Assembly: GCA_030077755.1 (NCBI GenBank)
Contig: JAQJZZ010000011.1
Location: 620,001 to 684,000 of the forward strand
DNA length: 64,000 bases
Direction of reading: 5' to 3'
From: Filosporella fistucella
Taxonomy: Eukaryota; Ascomycota; Leotiomycetes; Helotiales
Shown here: one piece after another, positions 23,081 to 33,799 of the stretch
Numbering within the stretch: the first letter of the stretch is position 1
Layout of the letters: each line of letters opens with the position of its first letter
The notes under the pieces: model-generated
Database searches by the model: none
What the model was told of the DNA's origin: nothing
What the model saw: the letters and a program-made list of their open reading frames with translations, nothing else
Translations under genes and position numbers: made by a program

Positions 23081-23963
23081 ATGCCTGCAACATCAACAAT
23101 CTTCCGCGCAGCGCGCCCTGCCTTCCGTTCACAATTCTTTACCGCTCAGTCACAAGCTCAAGCGTTCAGGGCAACCCGAAGCAAGTTTGGCGGATATGGA
23201 AGCAAGAGATGGCAAAGTACAACGGCGCCGGCGGGCGAGCAGAGCTGGTTCAAGCGGATGTGGGATAGTCCTATTGGATTGAAGACTGTTCACTTTTGGT
23301 ATGTTGAGCTCGAAAGCCAGAAAAGAACTGTTTCATGCGGACGATGCTAACCATGGTCTAGGGCGCCTGTCATGAAGGTATATCAACTTTCTCAACTTCC
23401 CCACCTCTGAATCCGGGTCAAGATCTACACATGGAATTGGGCTTTGAAATCCGTTGAATATATCAAAACTGTTATAAATTTTTTGACGTGGGGAATGGGG
23501 GGTCCACTTTGATACCTACAAAAATGCTGACCAAGTTCTCAACAGTGGTCAATTGTCATCGCCGGCATCGGTGACTTTTATCGTCCAGCGGAAAAGCTCT
23601 CGCTCACCCAAAATATCGCTCTTACCTGCACTGGTTTGATCTGGACTCGCTGGTGTTTGATCATCAAGCCAAGAAATATCCTGTATGCCTTCCCTTTTCG
23701 AAATTCCCCTCTTCTTCAGCCCCCAAAATGAGCACGCGACCATCAAACCTATCTGTAAGAGTAGGTGCTGATCTTCATATAGCCTCGCCACTGTCAACTT
23801 CTTCTTGGGACTCGTGGGTGTTATCCAAGTTACCCGAATTGTGAACTACAACATGTCACAAAAGAACAAGACGGTTACCCAACAACTTGAGGATGCAAAG
23901 GAGGGTGCTGTGGATGCGGCTATAGGGTTGAAGAAGGATGCTATTGATGCCGTCAAGTCCTAG
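23081..23963 (+). CDS. Mitochondrial pyruvate carrier subunit (MPC2/3-type)
   Basis: Four exons: 23081-23298, 23362-23377 (a 16-nt microexon), 23546-23682 and 23783-23963, 183 aa. The N-terminal 45 residues are rich in Arg, Ser and Ala, like a mitochondrial presequence. The MPC core follows: SPIGLKTVHFWAPVMKW, then IAGIGDFYRPAEKLS, then the diagnostic TGLIWTRWCLIIKPRN, and a last helix NFFLGLVGVIQVTRI. MPC subunits pair in the inner membrane to import pyruvate into the matrix. The C-terminal tail of about 40 polar residues is longer than in yeast Mpc3. Confidence 0.93.
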
Positions 23964-24602
23964 GTTTCTAGACATACTAGAGGAACGAGAGTGGAGGCAA
24001 TAATCGAGACTTGGGTGGCTGTGTTATGAATCAGGCGGGAATGCGATGCTTTGCAGTTATCGTGCTTCCTTGCTTCTGGACTTTTTACTTGAATTACAGG
24101 CAATTTTGTGAGCTCATCCGCTCTCATAACCTAAGTGAAATCTTTTCAAGCTTATCATGATTACGTATCTGTCGCTCCACTGCAAGTGTTGATCCCTTAA
24201 TTTTCTTTGATTAAAATCCATATGACCCACACCAACATGCTCCTGTCAGTATAGGATCATGTAGCCATAAAGAAGGTCCAGATGACCTGGCTCATCCCTC
24301 CAAAAGCACTCAGAATATTCGCAATTTTCTCTTGAGTTTGTATTCTTTGTGTTTCAAAACGTCTTTTTTGGATCTACATTTCGGCTTCAGTCTGGGATCT
24401 AAGCTACAATTTTCTTCGTTCTTTCAGGAATTTTCATTTTTTTACTTCTGTCACGAAATAAAGACGAGTATAGGAAGACAACGGTGTATTTCTTGTCTAC
24501 AATCTTACAATCTAGGTAAACGATTTGGCAACAAGGGGAAAGTCTTCTAGAGTACAATCCCAACTGTTCCCAGCCAAGCAAGAGATATTCTCAAAATATC
24601 CC
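23964..24602. other. Convergent intergenic gap
   Basis: Nothing was recognised between the pyruvate carrier and the secreted-protein gene; the sequence is AT-rich. Confidence 0.4.
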
Positions 24603-25133
24603 TTAACCTGCAGAAGAGCAGACAGCATTATGCCAGTTCTCATCGCCCTGGCATCTTCCAAATCCCCAGCATCTTAGCTCCTCAGCGGGTTGATCAATAC
24701 CCCAGCAATTCCAAACCTTCTTCATGGAACAATCACCAGTTACCTCTGCGGCCTTACCACAGAAAGCACCTCTTTCAGCGTGGCAAGTACAAGGCTGCTT
24801 CTTCCTTTTTTCAACTGCCATAGCTTGTGCCACAGGCTCGGTATGGCACTTTGCTTTGCCGAACGCTTCTGCTTCGTCGGAAGGATCATGGACACCATGG
24901 GGACAGGCAACGAAAGAAGGTGGTATGTCTTTGGCATAACAGTTGATAACTGTGTCTGCTGGGCAGTTGCCGGTCAAGACGCCGAACTCGGTTGCAGATT
25001 TGGAAAAGGAACCGATGGCGGTACATAGACAGGCTGGGTAGTTATTGGGGACAACGATGTCTTCTGTTGGTAGGGCGGAGACAAGAGCGATGGTGGCGAA
25101 GATGCCGAATAACATCATGGATGAGGTTTGCAT
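24603..25133 (-). CDS. Small secreted cysteine-rich protein with two related modules
   Basis: A single exon, 176 aa from the ATG at 25133. That ATG is chosen because it starts a clean signal peptide (MQTSSMMLFGIFATIALVSA); an upstream in-frame ATG would add 51 residues before it. The mature part has 14 cysteines in two similar blocks. Block 1 starts ACLCTAIGSF and block 2 starts PCTCHAERGAF. Each continues with TG(N/D)C, then (I/W)NC and a later Cys. The blocks are separated by EKRKK, a possible Kex2 processing site. A TATA-like ATAAAAG lies about 100 bp upstream on the minus strand. I do not recognise the family. It could be an apoplastic effector, an adhesin or a wall protein; that is inference. 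Confidence 0.8.
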   Translation of the reverse strand: MQTSSMMLFGIFATIALVSALPTEDIVVPNNYPACLCTAIGSFSKSATEFGVLTGNCPADTVINCYAKDIPPSFVACPHGVHDPSDEAEAFGKAKCHTEPVAQAMAVEKRKKQPCTCHAERGAFCGKAAEVTGDCSMKKVWNCWGIDQPAEELRCWGFGRCQGDENWHNAVCSSAG

Positions 25134-25739
25134 TTTGAATTTTGAGGCGTTTGTGTTGTGAGCTTGAGACTTTTGTAATGTCAGTTTGATTCTTTCGGAT
25201 GGTAAGAAACTCTGGTTGTTGCTTGCTGGCCTTTTATGTCGGTTGCAAGCTCTGAGGATGAGTATGGAATGTGTCCTGAGAATCATTGTGAATCAGTGTG
25301 AATCATATCTTATGTACCATTCACGCCCGTGCTGAGCATAGATTGTTTTGATACTTTGAAAGACAGAACAGAGCGCAGAGGAAAGGGTTTTCTTTGTATG
25401 CCTAGGCAACAATGCTATTGTCAAGAATCTTTCAACCAAAACTTATTGCAACAAATGTTTCCTTTATTGGGATGTTGTATCAATCATAACAGGGGCATTA
25501 TGAGACTGTACTCTTTGATGACATGTCTTCAAGCTTGGAGAGCAAATAAGCTTCCTGCCTACACTGAAAGGCTTCGAAAGGGGTGCTTTGGATAGGGAAT
25601 GCGACGCAGCATTCGTAGAGAGCACCCGCAAGAAATCTCCGAGCAACAGAGTTGAGTAAGTAACGATTCAGTATTCTCTATATAGGTCATGTTTGAAAGT
25701 TCTGCATCCATAAAAGTTGCTTCACATATCTCAAATCAT
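25134..25739. other. Intergenic, promoter of the secreted protein
   Basis: It holds the upstream region of the secreted cysteine-rich gene and the 3' flank of the FMN-binding gene. No further gene is seen. Confidence 0.4.
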
Positions 25740-26683
25740 TTACTCTCCCCTTGCAGCAGTCAGTGCAATCTTTTGGCCTTTTTCATTCTCCTTCTGGATG
25801 AAATTTGCGACATGGTCCGGAACCTGTTTGAATTAGTCGACAACTTGGTTTTGATTTTTGGCTCCCGCGATTCTTTCATACCTTCTGCACCCGATTCTCA
25901 GGTCCGGCAACAGGCTGCCCATATGCGGTCCATGCAGGTACAACTCCAATCCAAACTCTCTGTCTCAACGCATCATCTTTCAGATCCTTTCGATCACTGG
26001 ATTCATTAGCGACAATCTCTTGGACTCCGTAAGGAAACACTAACTCTCCCGGCCCACCGTTCCGAATCTTTGCACTAGCATCCACAATCCTCACTCTTAA
26101 AATCTGGGTACTGGTCATCTCCGTTTTGTTAGGCGGCACTCTCGAATTCTCCCATCTATCCTCCACCACAGTATTCGTGATCCTCTCCATCGCCCACAGC
26201 TTCTCCTGCTCTTCCATCACAGGCACAGCATATCCATGCAGAATTGCAGAGCGATAATTGTAACTATGGTGATTAGGAGTCAGAGCCAACACTAACCCAT
26301 CGAGGTGTGTAGCTGCTATCGTGACCGCTAGGCCTTCTTCTTCTTGTTCATCTGGTCCTTGGAGTTTCATTAGACGAGAAGAGATGTAGCCGTGAAGATA
26401 CAAATCTAGATCCCCATCGATAGGCGTGCTCGGGGAAGAGAAGTTGCCCATGAAACCGAGCATAGGAAGGGTTGCCGGAAAGGGATCACCAGGAATGGCG
26501 AAGGAGACATGGAGCACTTTGGTAGTGTTTACGATTGTGTGGATTGTTGCGTGGTCATATTTACCTATGTTCTTTGTTAGGAAATATTTCCTAATGTATA
26601 GGAGACCTACCCCGTGGCTTGCCATACCGGTTTACGGTGTTGCGGGGAAGTTTTGGGTAGGATGATGAGTCTGAATCTGCCAT
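25740..26683 (-). CDS. FMN-binding split-barrel protein (pyridoxamine 5'-phosphate oxidase-related)
   Basis: Three exons: 26683-26611, 26564-25882 and 25823-25740, 279 aa. The junctions keep frame, and the first exon supplies MADSDSSSYPKLPRNTVNRY. The core shows the split-barrel strands LHVSFAIPGDPFPATLPMLG and LYLHGYISSRL, then NYRSAILHGYA, as in the NimA/PPOX-related group that binds FMN. These flavoproteins reduce or sequester small substrates, but the substrate cannot be told from sequence. No signal peptide is present. Transcription runs away from the 26.7-27.2 kb gap, in the same direction as PRMT3. Confidence 0.85.
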
Positions 26684-27250
26684 CTTGTTCTCAGCAAGAG
26701 GATATCGCAAGAGAAGAGTATGTCTAAATCTCAATTTGAAAATCGTTCTTGGGCAGAAGTCGTCACTTTATACAGGCTTCTCTCTTCGTGACTCACTTCA
26801 AGTATCCTTCTACTTAAGATGGGATAAATACAACTGTTATCACGTGTAGAAGTTAACTCATACTTTCAATCTCTTTTGAGACGACGCGATCTCAGCTAGG
26901 CAAGTCTATGCGTTCTGATGGTGGAAAGAAGGAAGTTTACAACGAGAAGCCAATCAAGGTGTGGTTGTTTCTAAGTGCATGCCTCGATGACTACCTGTGC
27001 CCCACTTTCGAAGAGAATCGGATAATAAGATATCGGGACGGATGTAAATGGGCAAGAAGTGTCGGACCCGAGGAAGGACATATCGGGTGAGTAGAATTCG
27101 GAATCTCCGGGGATTTGAAATTAGTCCAGATCGACTTTATTCTATTTTTGTAAAACGAACTTTTGATTTTGATTTTGTCTACCAAACTCCTCGACTTAGA
27201 TGCAATCCCTTGTTAGTAGTATAGGCAGCCAAGAAAATGCATGAATGCAT
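26684..27250. other. Intergenic gap
   Basis: Promoter side of the FMN-binding gene and 3' flank of PRMT3. No gene was recognised. Confidence 0.4.
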
Positions 27251-28952
27251 CTATCTCATCTTCCAGGTCTGTGTAGTTTCCTTCTCCTCTCCGAATGTCC
27301 ACTTCATCCCCACATTCAAAGCCCTTGAATTGTCTTCTGGCACGGCATACTCGAGCTCTCCAGTAATTGTTTCTCCTTCCTTCCTACTAGAAGGTTTCTC
27401 CTTCGTGCTTTCAATGAGCAGGACGCCTTGCTTCCAGTGAGTGCATTTGCCTCCAGGGCCGGTGGTGAAAGCAACTCCTTTCTTCTCGGCCTTCGCCCAT
27501 TCCTCTGCCCGCGCATCTTCTGGCACGAAATCTTCTCGGGATGGCATAAAGAAAGAATCAAACCAGATGATGAATCCATCCAATGCATCAACATCCTGTG
27601 TGAGCTTTGCCTCCCACTTTCGCTTGAAAACCAAGTCCTTCACAGTCGTCGTGTGAAGACTCAATTGTAAGAATGGGTGTGGCTTGGCACACAGAGTGGT
27701 AGCAGGCATATCCAACACCTGCGCATCTTCATGAATACCTGCCTGCATGGCTTTCATATCAAATCCGTAAACATCCCTCCAGAACGCGATATGGTCGGAG
27801 ATGTAGTCTGGGTCTGCAATGGGGGCTACCCACATGTTCATGTGACTAGGAACCATCAAACCATCTGGCTTCAGATATCTGTCTCGAGCCCAGATGACAC
27901 TGTCGAGCATGGCCTCATACAACAAACAATACCCCATCCACTCGCTGACAATGATGTCAACTTTCTCTACTGGGAGCTTGACCTCTTCCACCTTGCCTCT
28001 GAGGCAAGTGATCTTGTCGGCAAAGCCGTTGTTGAAGATATTTTCTCGTGCCTTATCAATAATATCAGAGTTATCGACGGCTATAACTCTTTCCGCGCCA
28101 GCTTTGGCACAGAACATACTCAGAATTCCAGTTCCACAACCAACATCAAGAACAGTCTTTCCGGCAAATAAAGCCTTGTTGTTGTAAATGAAATCTCGGT
28201 ACGCATCTGTGCGTACAGTATCCTTCAACATGGTTTCGTGAATGTCTGATTCTGTTAGGGCTGGCTAAGATGAGACGAGAGAACTCACCATTATAAGAAT
28301 ACGACGTAAAATAGTGACTGTCGTCATCTCTCTTCTCTTCTTTCTCGTCTGCCGATTTGGAAGGTCCACTGGCTGATTTGTCATTCCATCGTTCATCCAA
28401 TGTCTCTGAAACAGTCGCTCTATAGTTGTCAAACTGAAGTTGAATTTTTCGCAACTCCTCCTCCAACTCAGAAACCCGGGCCACTAAAGCTCCTGGTTCG
28501 CCTGCAGGAGCCTTTCCTTTATCGGCAGTTTGGACATCCTCCATGAGCTCAGGAAGCTCGTCCAGACTAAAAAGTAGGGCGTCATCTTCAAGAACAGGCT
28601 TAAGATACTTTTCGTTCTCGAAGTCCTCTTTGGCAATATTCTCGGAAATTTCCTTCCCTGCGTGGACACGAGAGCGAATATAGTTGACAAGCTTGATATT
28701 ACCATAAAAGTCGAGACCAAGTCGTTGTCTGAGGCCTAGAAAATCAAAATTATGTTTCTCTTTGCAATGATTTAGCATTGCCATAATATCCGTGAAAACT
28801 TCGTCATCCAACAATGAGATGAATTGTGTTTCTTCCACATCTGGCTCTGCATCCTCCCAACCTTCGTCGTCCTTCAGGTCGAGGATATCTGAAGCTTCTG
28901 AACTTCCAGATGATGGAGCATATTTTGAGATTTCTGGGGCTGAACCTGTCAT
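27251..28952 (-). CDS. Protein arginine N-methyltransferase 3 (PRMT3)
   Basis: Two exons: 28952-28289 and 28245-27251, 552 aa. The start is the ATG at 28952 (MTGSAPEIS). The C-terminal half is a class I PRMT: SAM-binding VLDVGCGTGILSMF, the double-E loop SEWMGYCLLYEAML, and the THW loop (CTHWKQGV). The N-terminal region aligns with the PRMT3 zinc-finger segment (MLNHCKEKHNFDF), but the expected CxxC half is not there: the sequence before it is ISLLDDEVF. A coiled coil follows at about 165-195. PRMT3 dimethylates ribosomal protein uS5 in yeasts and animals. It is divergent from the Mo25 gene. Confidence 0.94.
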
Positions 28953-29564
28953 GATGAATCGTGTTGGAAGTTTCAAACTCAGGAGACAGGCTTGTTTATG
29001 TTTTGGTTCCTTTCAGAAATAAAGTTTATGTGTGAGTTGGCGATGGGCCTGGAAGAACCCTGCCATTTTTTTCTGTAACGGTGATAAGAGGCACGTGGTG
29101 ATAAGAGCATGAGTGACATTGCAACATTCCTCCTTGGAATGCAAACATCCCGAGCGCATGGAACATTATAAATAGCTATATCGGAAAGGAAATACATGTT
29201 CAAGCAATGATTCTTCATTCTAGCAGTGGTGATTTGCTCCGGGGAGCGTTTCGTGTGGTTGCCCCGAGCAAACAAGGGGGGCGGCAACCGCGAAGGAGCC
29301 AGCGCCTGAACTCTCGGAACAAAACATTGAAGCAAGAGCCACCCGATGCAGAGCCAGGTAGCATAGATTCCAGCCCAACCCAGTTCGATTTACTCTCGAA
29401 ACTTAAAGACTGAGCTGCCCTGTCATGATCCTACGCAAGCTCAGGTTCTCCCACCTGCTCCAGTCCCCCGTCATTCTGCAAATTGCAGCTGAATGAGAGT
29501 TCTTGCCGAAGCGCAATCGTAAACATTAGAGCTTGTGCAGGAAACAAACAAAGCCGCTATCAAG
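28953..29564. promoter_or_regulatory. Divergent promoter region (PRMT3 / Mo25)
   Basis: A 612-bp gap between divergent starts. A 68-codon open frame at 29207-29413 has no family features and is probably leader sequence. Confidence 0.4.
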
Positions 29565-30846
29565 ATGTCATTCCTCTTTGGCCGTCGACCCAGGACGAAC
29601 ACGGTAGACTTGCCCAAGCAAGCAAAAGAGCAAATATTGAAGCTGGATGGACCTGCTGGGCCTGCCAAAGTATGTATGCCCCTGAAGTGAGGTCGGTCGA
29701 GGCTGACCTGAAATTGGCCGAGGAGCTGGCAAAGACCTTGGGACAGATGAAATTTGTTCTGCAAGGCACACAAGGTAAGCCTGTAAGACGTTAGTCCCAG
29801 ATATTTTGGCTGATTTTGAGCAGAAACCGAAAGCAGCCCGGAGCAAGTATATTCTCTTGTGACTGGTATGATCCAAGAGGATCTCTTATATCTCCTCGCT
29901 GTGAATCTCTGGCGGTTACCTTTTGAGTCCAGAAAGGACGCACAAGTAATATTCTCCTACGTACTCCGGTTTCGACCTCCTACTGCATCACCAAAGAGCG
30001 AACCCCTCGCTCTAAGCTATGTTATAAACAACCGCGCAGAGGTCCTGGTGGAACTTTGCAATGGGTACGATCATAAAGAAAGTGCGACACCGGCAGGCAC
30101 AGTGTTGAGAGAAGTTTTGAAGAGCGATGCTGCCGCTGCAATCATACTGTACGACGATCCAGCTGAAGGAGGTCCTGGGCCGAAAGGCTTGACGGGAATA
30201 AATCCGGAAGTGAAGCAGAGTGGAAATGGCGTCTTCTGGAAATTCTTCAAGTGGATCGACCAAGGCTCTTTTGAAGTTGGAGCAGATGCGTTCACGACTT
30301 TCCGGGTAAGGAATCCCCTCATATGACGGAACTGTCCTAATTTAGTGATAGGAGCTTCTCACAAAGCACAAGCAGATCGTTGCACAATATCTCTCTACCA
30401 ACTTCGATCTTTTCTTTGACAAATACAACAACATACTTGTAAAGTCAGAGAGTTACGTCACAAAACGACAGTCTATAAAATTGCTAGGGGAGATCTTATT
30501 GGACAGGGCGAATTATGCTGTTATGACGGCGTACGTTGACCGAGGAGAGCATCTGAAAATATGCATGAATCTTCTCAGGGACGAGAGAAAGATGGTCCAG
30601 TATGAAGGATTCCACGTATTCAAGGTCTTTGTGGCAAACCCACACAAATCGATTGCGGTTCAGAAGATATTGCTCATCAACCGGGAAAGATTATTACAGT
30701 TCCTAAAGCACTTTTTGGAGGATCGGACCGAGGATGAACAATTTATTGACGAGAGGGAGTTCTTGATCAAGCAAATCAAAAACATGCCCTCTGCGCCTGT
30801 AGAGCCAACACAGAAGCCTGCTCTCCTAGGGTCACAATCGAGATAA
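29565..30846 (+). CDS. Mo25/Hym1 scaffold protein
   Basis: Exons: 29565-29669, 29702-29774, 29824-30305 and 30352-30846, about 384 aa. The first intron is uncertain: only a 32-nt GT-AG intron (29670-29701) joins the first two exons in frame, which is shorter than any other intron here. The protein is the armadillo-like Mo25 fold throughout. Diagnostic stretches are MSFLFGRRPRTNT, ESYVTKRQSIKLLGEILLDR, FHVFKVFVANPHKS and DRTEDEQFIDEREFL. Hym1/Mo25 supports Ste20/GCK kinases in the RAM/MOR network, acting on polarity and cell separation. Confidence 0.92.
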
Positions 30847-31313
30847 GTTGCATGGGTGGAGCGGGCGATAGACATATTGGCATAACTGGATAGCATCGGA
30901 GTTTTGGGCATGGGTCTTGAGATGTGATAGGTGATCATTGTAATCAGGCCAGGAGTTAGTTGCAAAACATCAACAATGGTACAGAAACGACGATCAACCA
31001 AAATGTTTCCATGACTGTGTGATCGCTGTGACAAATAAACATCTTCCTTCCTCCAGGCCGGAGCAGAGGCAAGTTGAAACAATGCAAGGCTGAAAAGTGA
31101 CTGGATTTGGCTAGTCTCCTTTTGGATAGCACAACATCTCGTCCCCATAGAATTGTTTCGCGTAGCCGTACTACGAAGGTCCAAAGTCAACGCGACGTGC
31201 AATTTGTCTATCAGCGCAAAACAATCACACGAGTCCAACGTACAACTCATCTGTCGCACAGCCTCACATCTGCCTAATTAGTCCCATTTACCTTCCACTT
31301 TGGTGCCGTCAAG
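30847..31313. other. Intergenic gap, promoter of the SWIB-type subunit gene
   Basis: A tandem gap between the Mo25 stop and the start of the chromatin-remodelling subunit. No other gene is seen. Confidence 0.4.
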
Positions 31314-33033
31314 ATGCAGTCAGGCCCTGTCTACCGCCCCTTTCCCCAGCAGGCGCAAAGATCTCCCGCTGCGGCAGCTACGAGGAGAGGTATTGGTACG
31401 TGCCTTCCAAGTGCGCCAGACAGTCTCAGAGAAATAACTCTAATCTCATCGCGCATTTTGCCTTTCTCTCTTGGCGACATGACTTATGCTGATACTTTTT
31501 CCATAATCAGGACCTATGATTTCTGGAGGACCGCATCCCCAAGCTCAATTGACAATGGCGCAGCAAGAATTACAACGACAGCAACAAATTGTTGCGAGAG
31601 AACAGGCTGAAAGGCGCAGTAGGAAGCCCACCGATAAAAACCTGGCAGAAGGTGTGGAGGCATGCATAATTGGTGATGGAGTCACACGCTATCGAGAACT
31701 GCGCGACCTGGAGCGTCGATTGGACTCTACAATGATGAGAAAGAGACAGGATATTGAAGTGTCAGTCAACAGAAATGTCAAGGTAGGCTGTGATGGTATG
31801 GCGACAATGTAATGTTCTAATGATTCCGTAGGTGACAAGAACTCTACGAGTCTGGATTAGCAATACTGTCGAAGATCAGCCCTGGCAGTCCGAGACTATC
31901 GAAGTAGACCAGTTTGACTTTAGCAACAATATGGATTCTTCATACAGGGTTAAGATCGAAGGTCGACTACTGGATGAAGAGGACGAGGACATTAGCGATG
32001 ACGAGGACGAAAGCGAGGACGATACCCACGAGGATGCGATGGATGAAGATGGCAAGGCAGAGAAGCAGCCCAAGAAGAAAATTCCCACAAGGACCTACAA
32101 GTTCTCGCACTTTTTCAAATCTATGACAGTGGAATTCGACAAGAGTAAATCCAAGGATGGAGTGGATCAAAGTGCTGAATGGAAAAAGCCGGTTCTGGGA
32201 CCAAATACGACAACTCTACCTAATTCCTATGACTTTGATCAATTGGAATTCAAGAGGGGCGGCGATGAAAACGTCAACATCACGATCAACCTTGTCCGGG
32301 ACGAAAACCCAGAAAAGTTTTTACTGAGCAAGCCATTAGCTGACCTTTTGGATACTCCTTATGCTGCACGCCATGAAATATTGATGGGTATATGGGATTA
32401 CGTTAAGGTCAACAAATTGGAGGATGAGGATGACAAACGATCATTTGAATGTGATGAATTATTAAGAACGGTATGTTTTGGGCCATAGTCATTCAAGAAT
32501 CATACTCATCCACATAGATTATTCGACGGGAGAAAGGATACATCCCACAAATCGGTGATGTTATCAACCATCATATCAGCCCTCGGCCTCCTATCAAACT
32601 CCCATATACTATTCGAGTTGACAAGGACTTCCATGAAAATCCTCAACCCACGATTTACGACATTGAGGTCGAAATTGACGATCCTGTGAAAGATGCACTT
32701 CAAGCGTATCAAAAGAACCTTACCTATGCTGAGGATCTCAGGTCGATCGCTGAATTAAATGATCAACTTGCAAATATTGTAGCAAAGGTTTCGAACTCAA
32801 AATCAAAACATGCATTCTTTGACGCTCTTTCGAAGAATCCGACGGATTTTATTGCGAAATGGCTGAGCTCTCAAAAGCGGGACCTGGAGGTCATGGCTGG
32901 AGAAGCTTCTAGAGGAGGTGGTGAGGATGCGTCTGGAGATGAGTGGAGAAGGGGAGGTCAAAACAGTGTTTGGGCGACTGATAACGTTCGCGAAAGTGTG
33001 AATCTTATGGTTGGTCAAAGGGCTAAGGTTTGA
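31314..33033 (+). CDS. SWI/SNF or RSC subunit with SWIB domain (Snf12/Rsc6/SMARCD-type)
   Basis: Four exons: 31314-31395, 31511-31782, 31832-32470 and 32518-33033, 502 aa. The N-terminus is Gln/Pro-rich and leads to a KKRKRDIE-type helix (here STMMRKRQDIEVSV). After an acidic low-complexity loop (about residues 165-195) comes the conserved YKFSHFFKSMTVEFD. The SWIB region carries PLADLLDTPYAARHEILMGI and YIPQIGDVI. The order and spacing match SMARCD/BAF60, Snf12/Swp73 and S. pombe Ssr3. It would sit in the nucleosome-remodelling complex as a structural subunit. Confidence 0.92.
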
Positions 33034-33547
33034 AGCTCCAAACTATGGTTGGCGAAGATGGAGTTGGTCTGAATCTATGTATTGGGTCTCTAGAACAAAT
33101 GCAGTGCTACGATATCAATGAATTATTCTAATGCACTTCGCACCCGGGCAGAACGCATTTCTTCGAATGCCGTGATAGGAGCTTAATCCATCTTATATTG
33201 CGCTTGCCTCTAGATTCCTTCGAAACTGACTCGCTCGCTTCCCACTTACCCCTTTTGAGACGAGCCGCAAGGACTCTCCTCTGGTGCACACAAGTATCTC
33301 CACCTTTCTACGGCGCAACCCACAGCTATTCCCTTCTCACGACTACAGAAAGTTACTAAAATCCAAAAGCAAGAACCAGATGACTCCATTTCCACACCCA
33401 GCTTTCGTAAAACTCGAATAGCACCTCTCGGCCCCGCCATCTCCGAAGCCTTACATAACAAGCCGCGAAGCCGTTTCCTAGCTAAGATACCGCATGCCTC
33501 ACAGCCCAGTTTTTTTCCCCAGATCATTTCAAAGCTTTCTAACATCC

Positions 33548-33799
33548 TGCTGGGAACTTGCAATATTAGATAGGTCTTGGCGCGAAGAAGCTTCAGTCCA
33601 GCGATTTAACTAAAATGTGCGATGAGCAACAGAACAGTGTTTTAGAAACGATGGTTTCCTGGTGGATGGGGCCATGGTTCTATCTTGCTTTTTTTCTACT
33701 GCGGAGGTAAAGTACTTGCTGGGACTTGGGATTTTAGATGAGGCTTGGCGTGAGAAGCTTCAGCCCAGCGATTTGGCTAAAAAGTGCGATGAGCAACAG
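33548..33799. repeat. Diverged direct duplication, two copies of about 85 bp
   Basis: Copies at 33548-33632 and 33717-33799 share TGCTGGGA at the start, GAAGCTTCAG in the middle and GTGCGATGAGCAACAG at the end. Several differences between them are transitions, such as CAGTCCAG against CAGCCCAG, which would fit old RIP-type mutation or plain drift. Confidence 0.75.

Noticed and set aside
29207..29413. 68-codon frame in the PRMT3/Mo25 gap
   Set aside because: No features beyond an open frame; probably leader sequence.
33246..33563. 105-codon minus-strand frame
   Set aside because: No family features; it lies in the gap with the diverged duplication.
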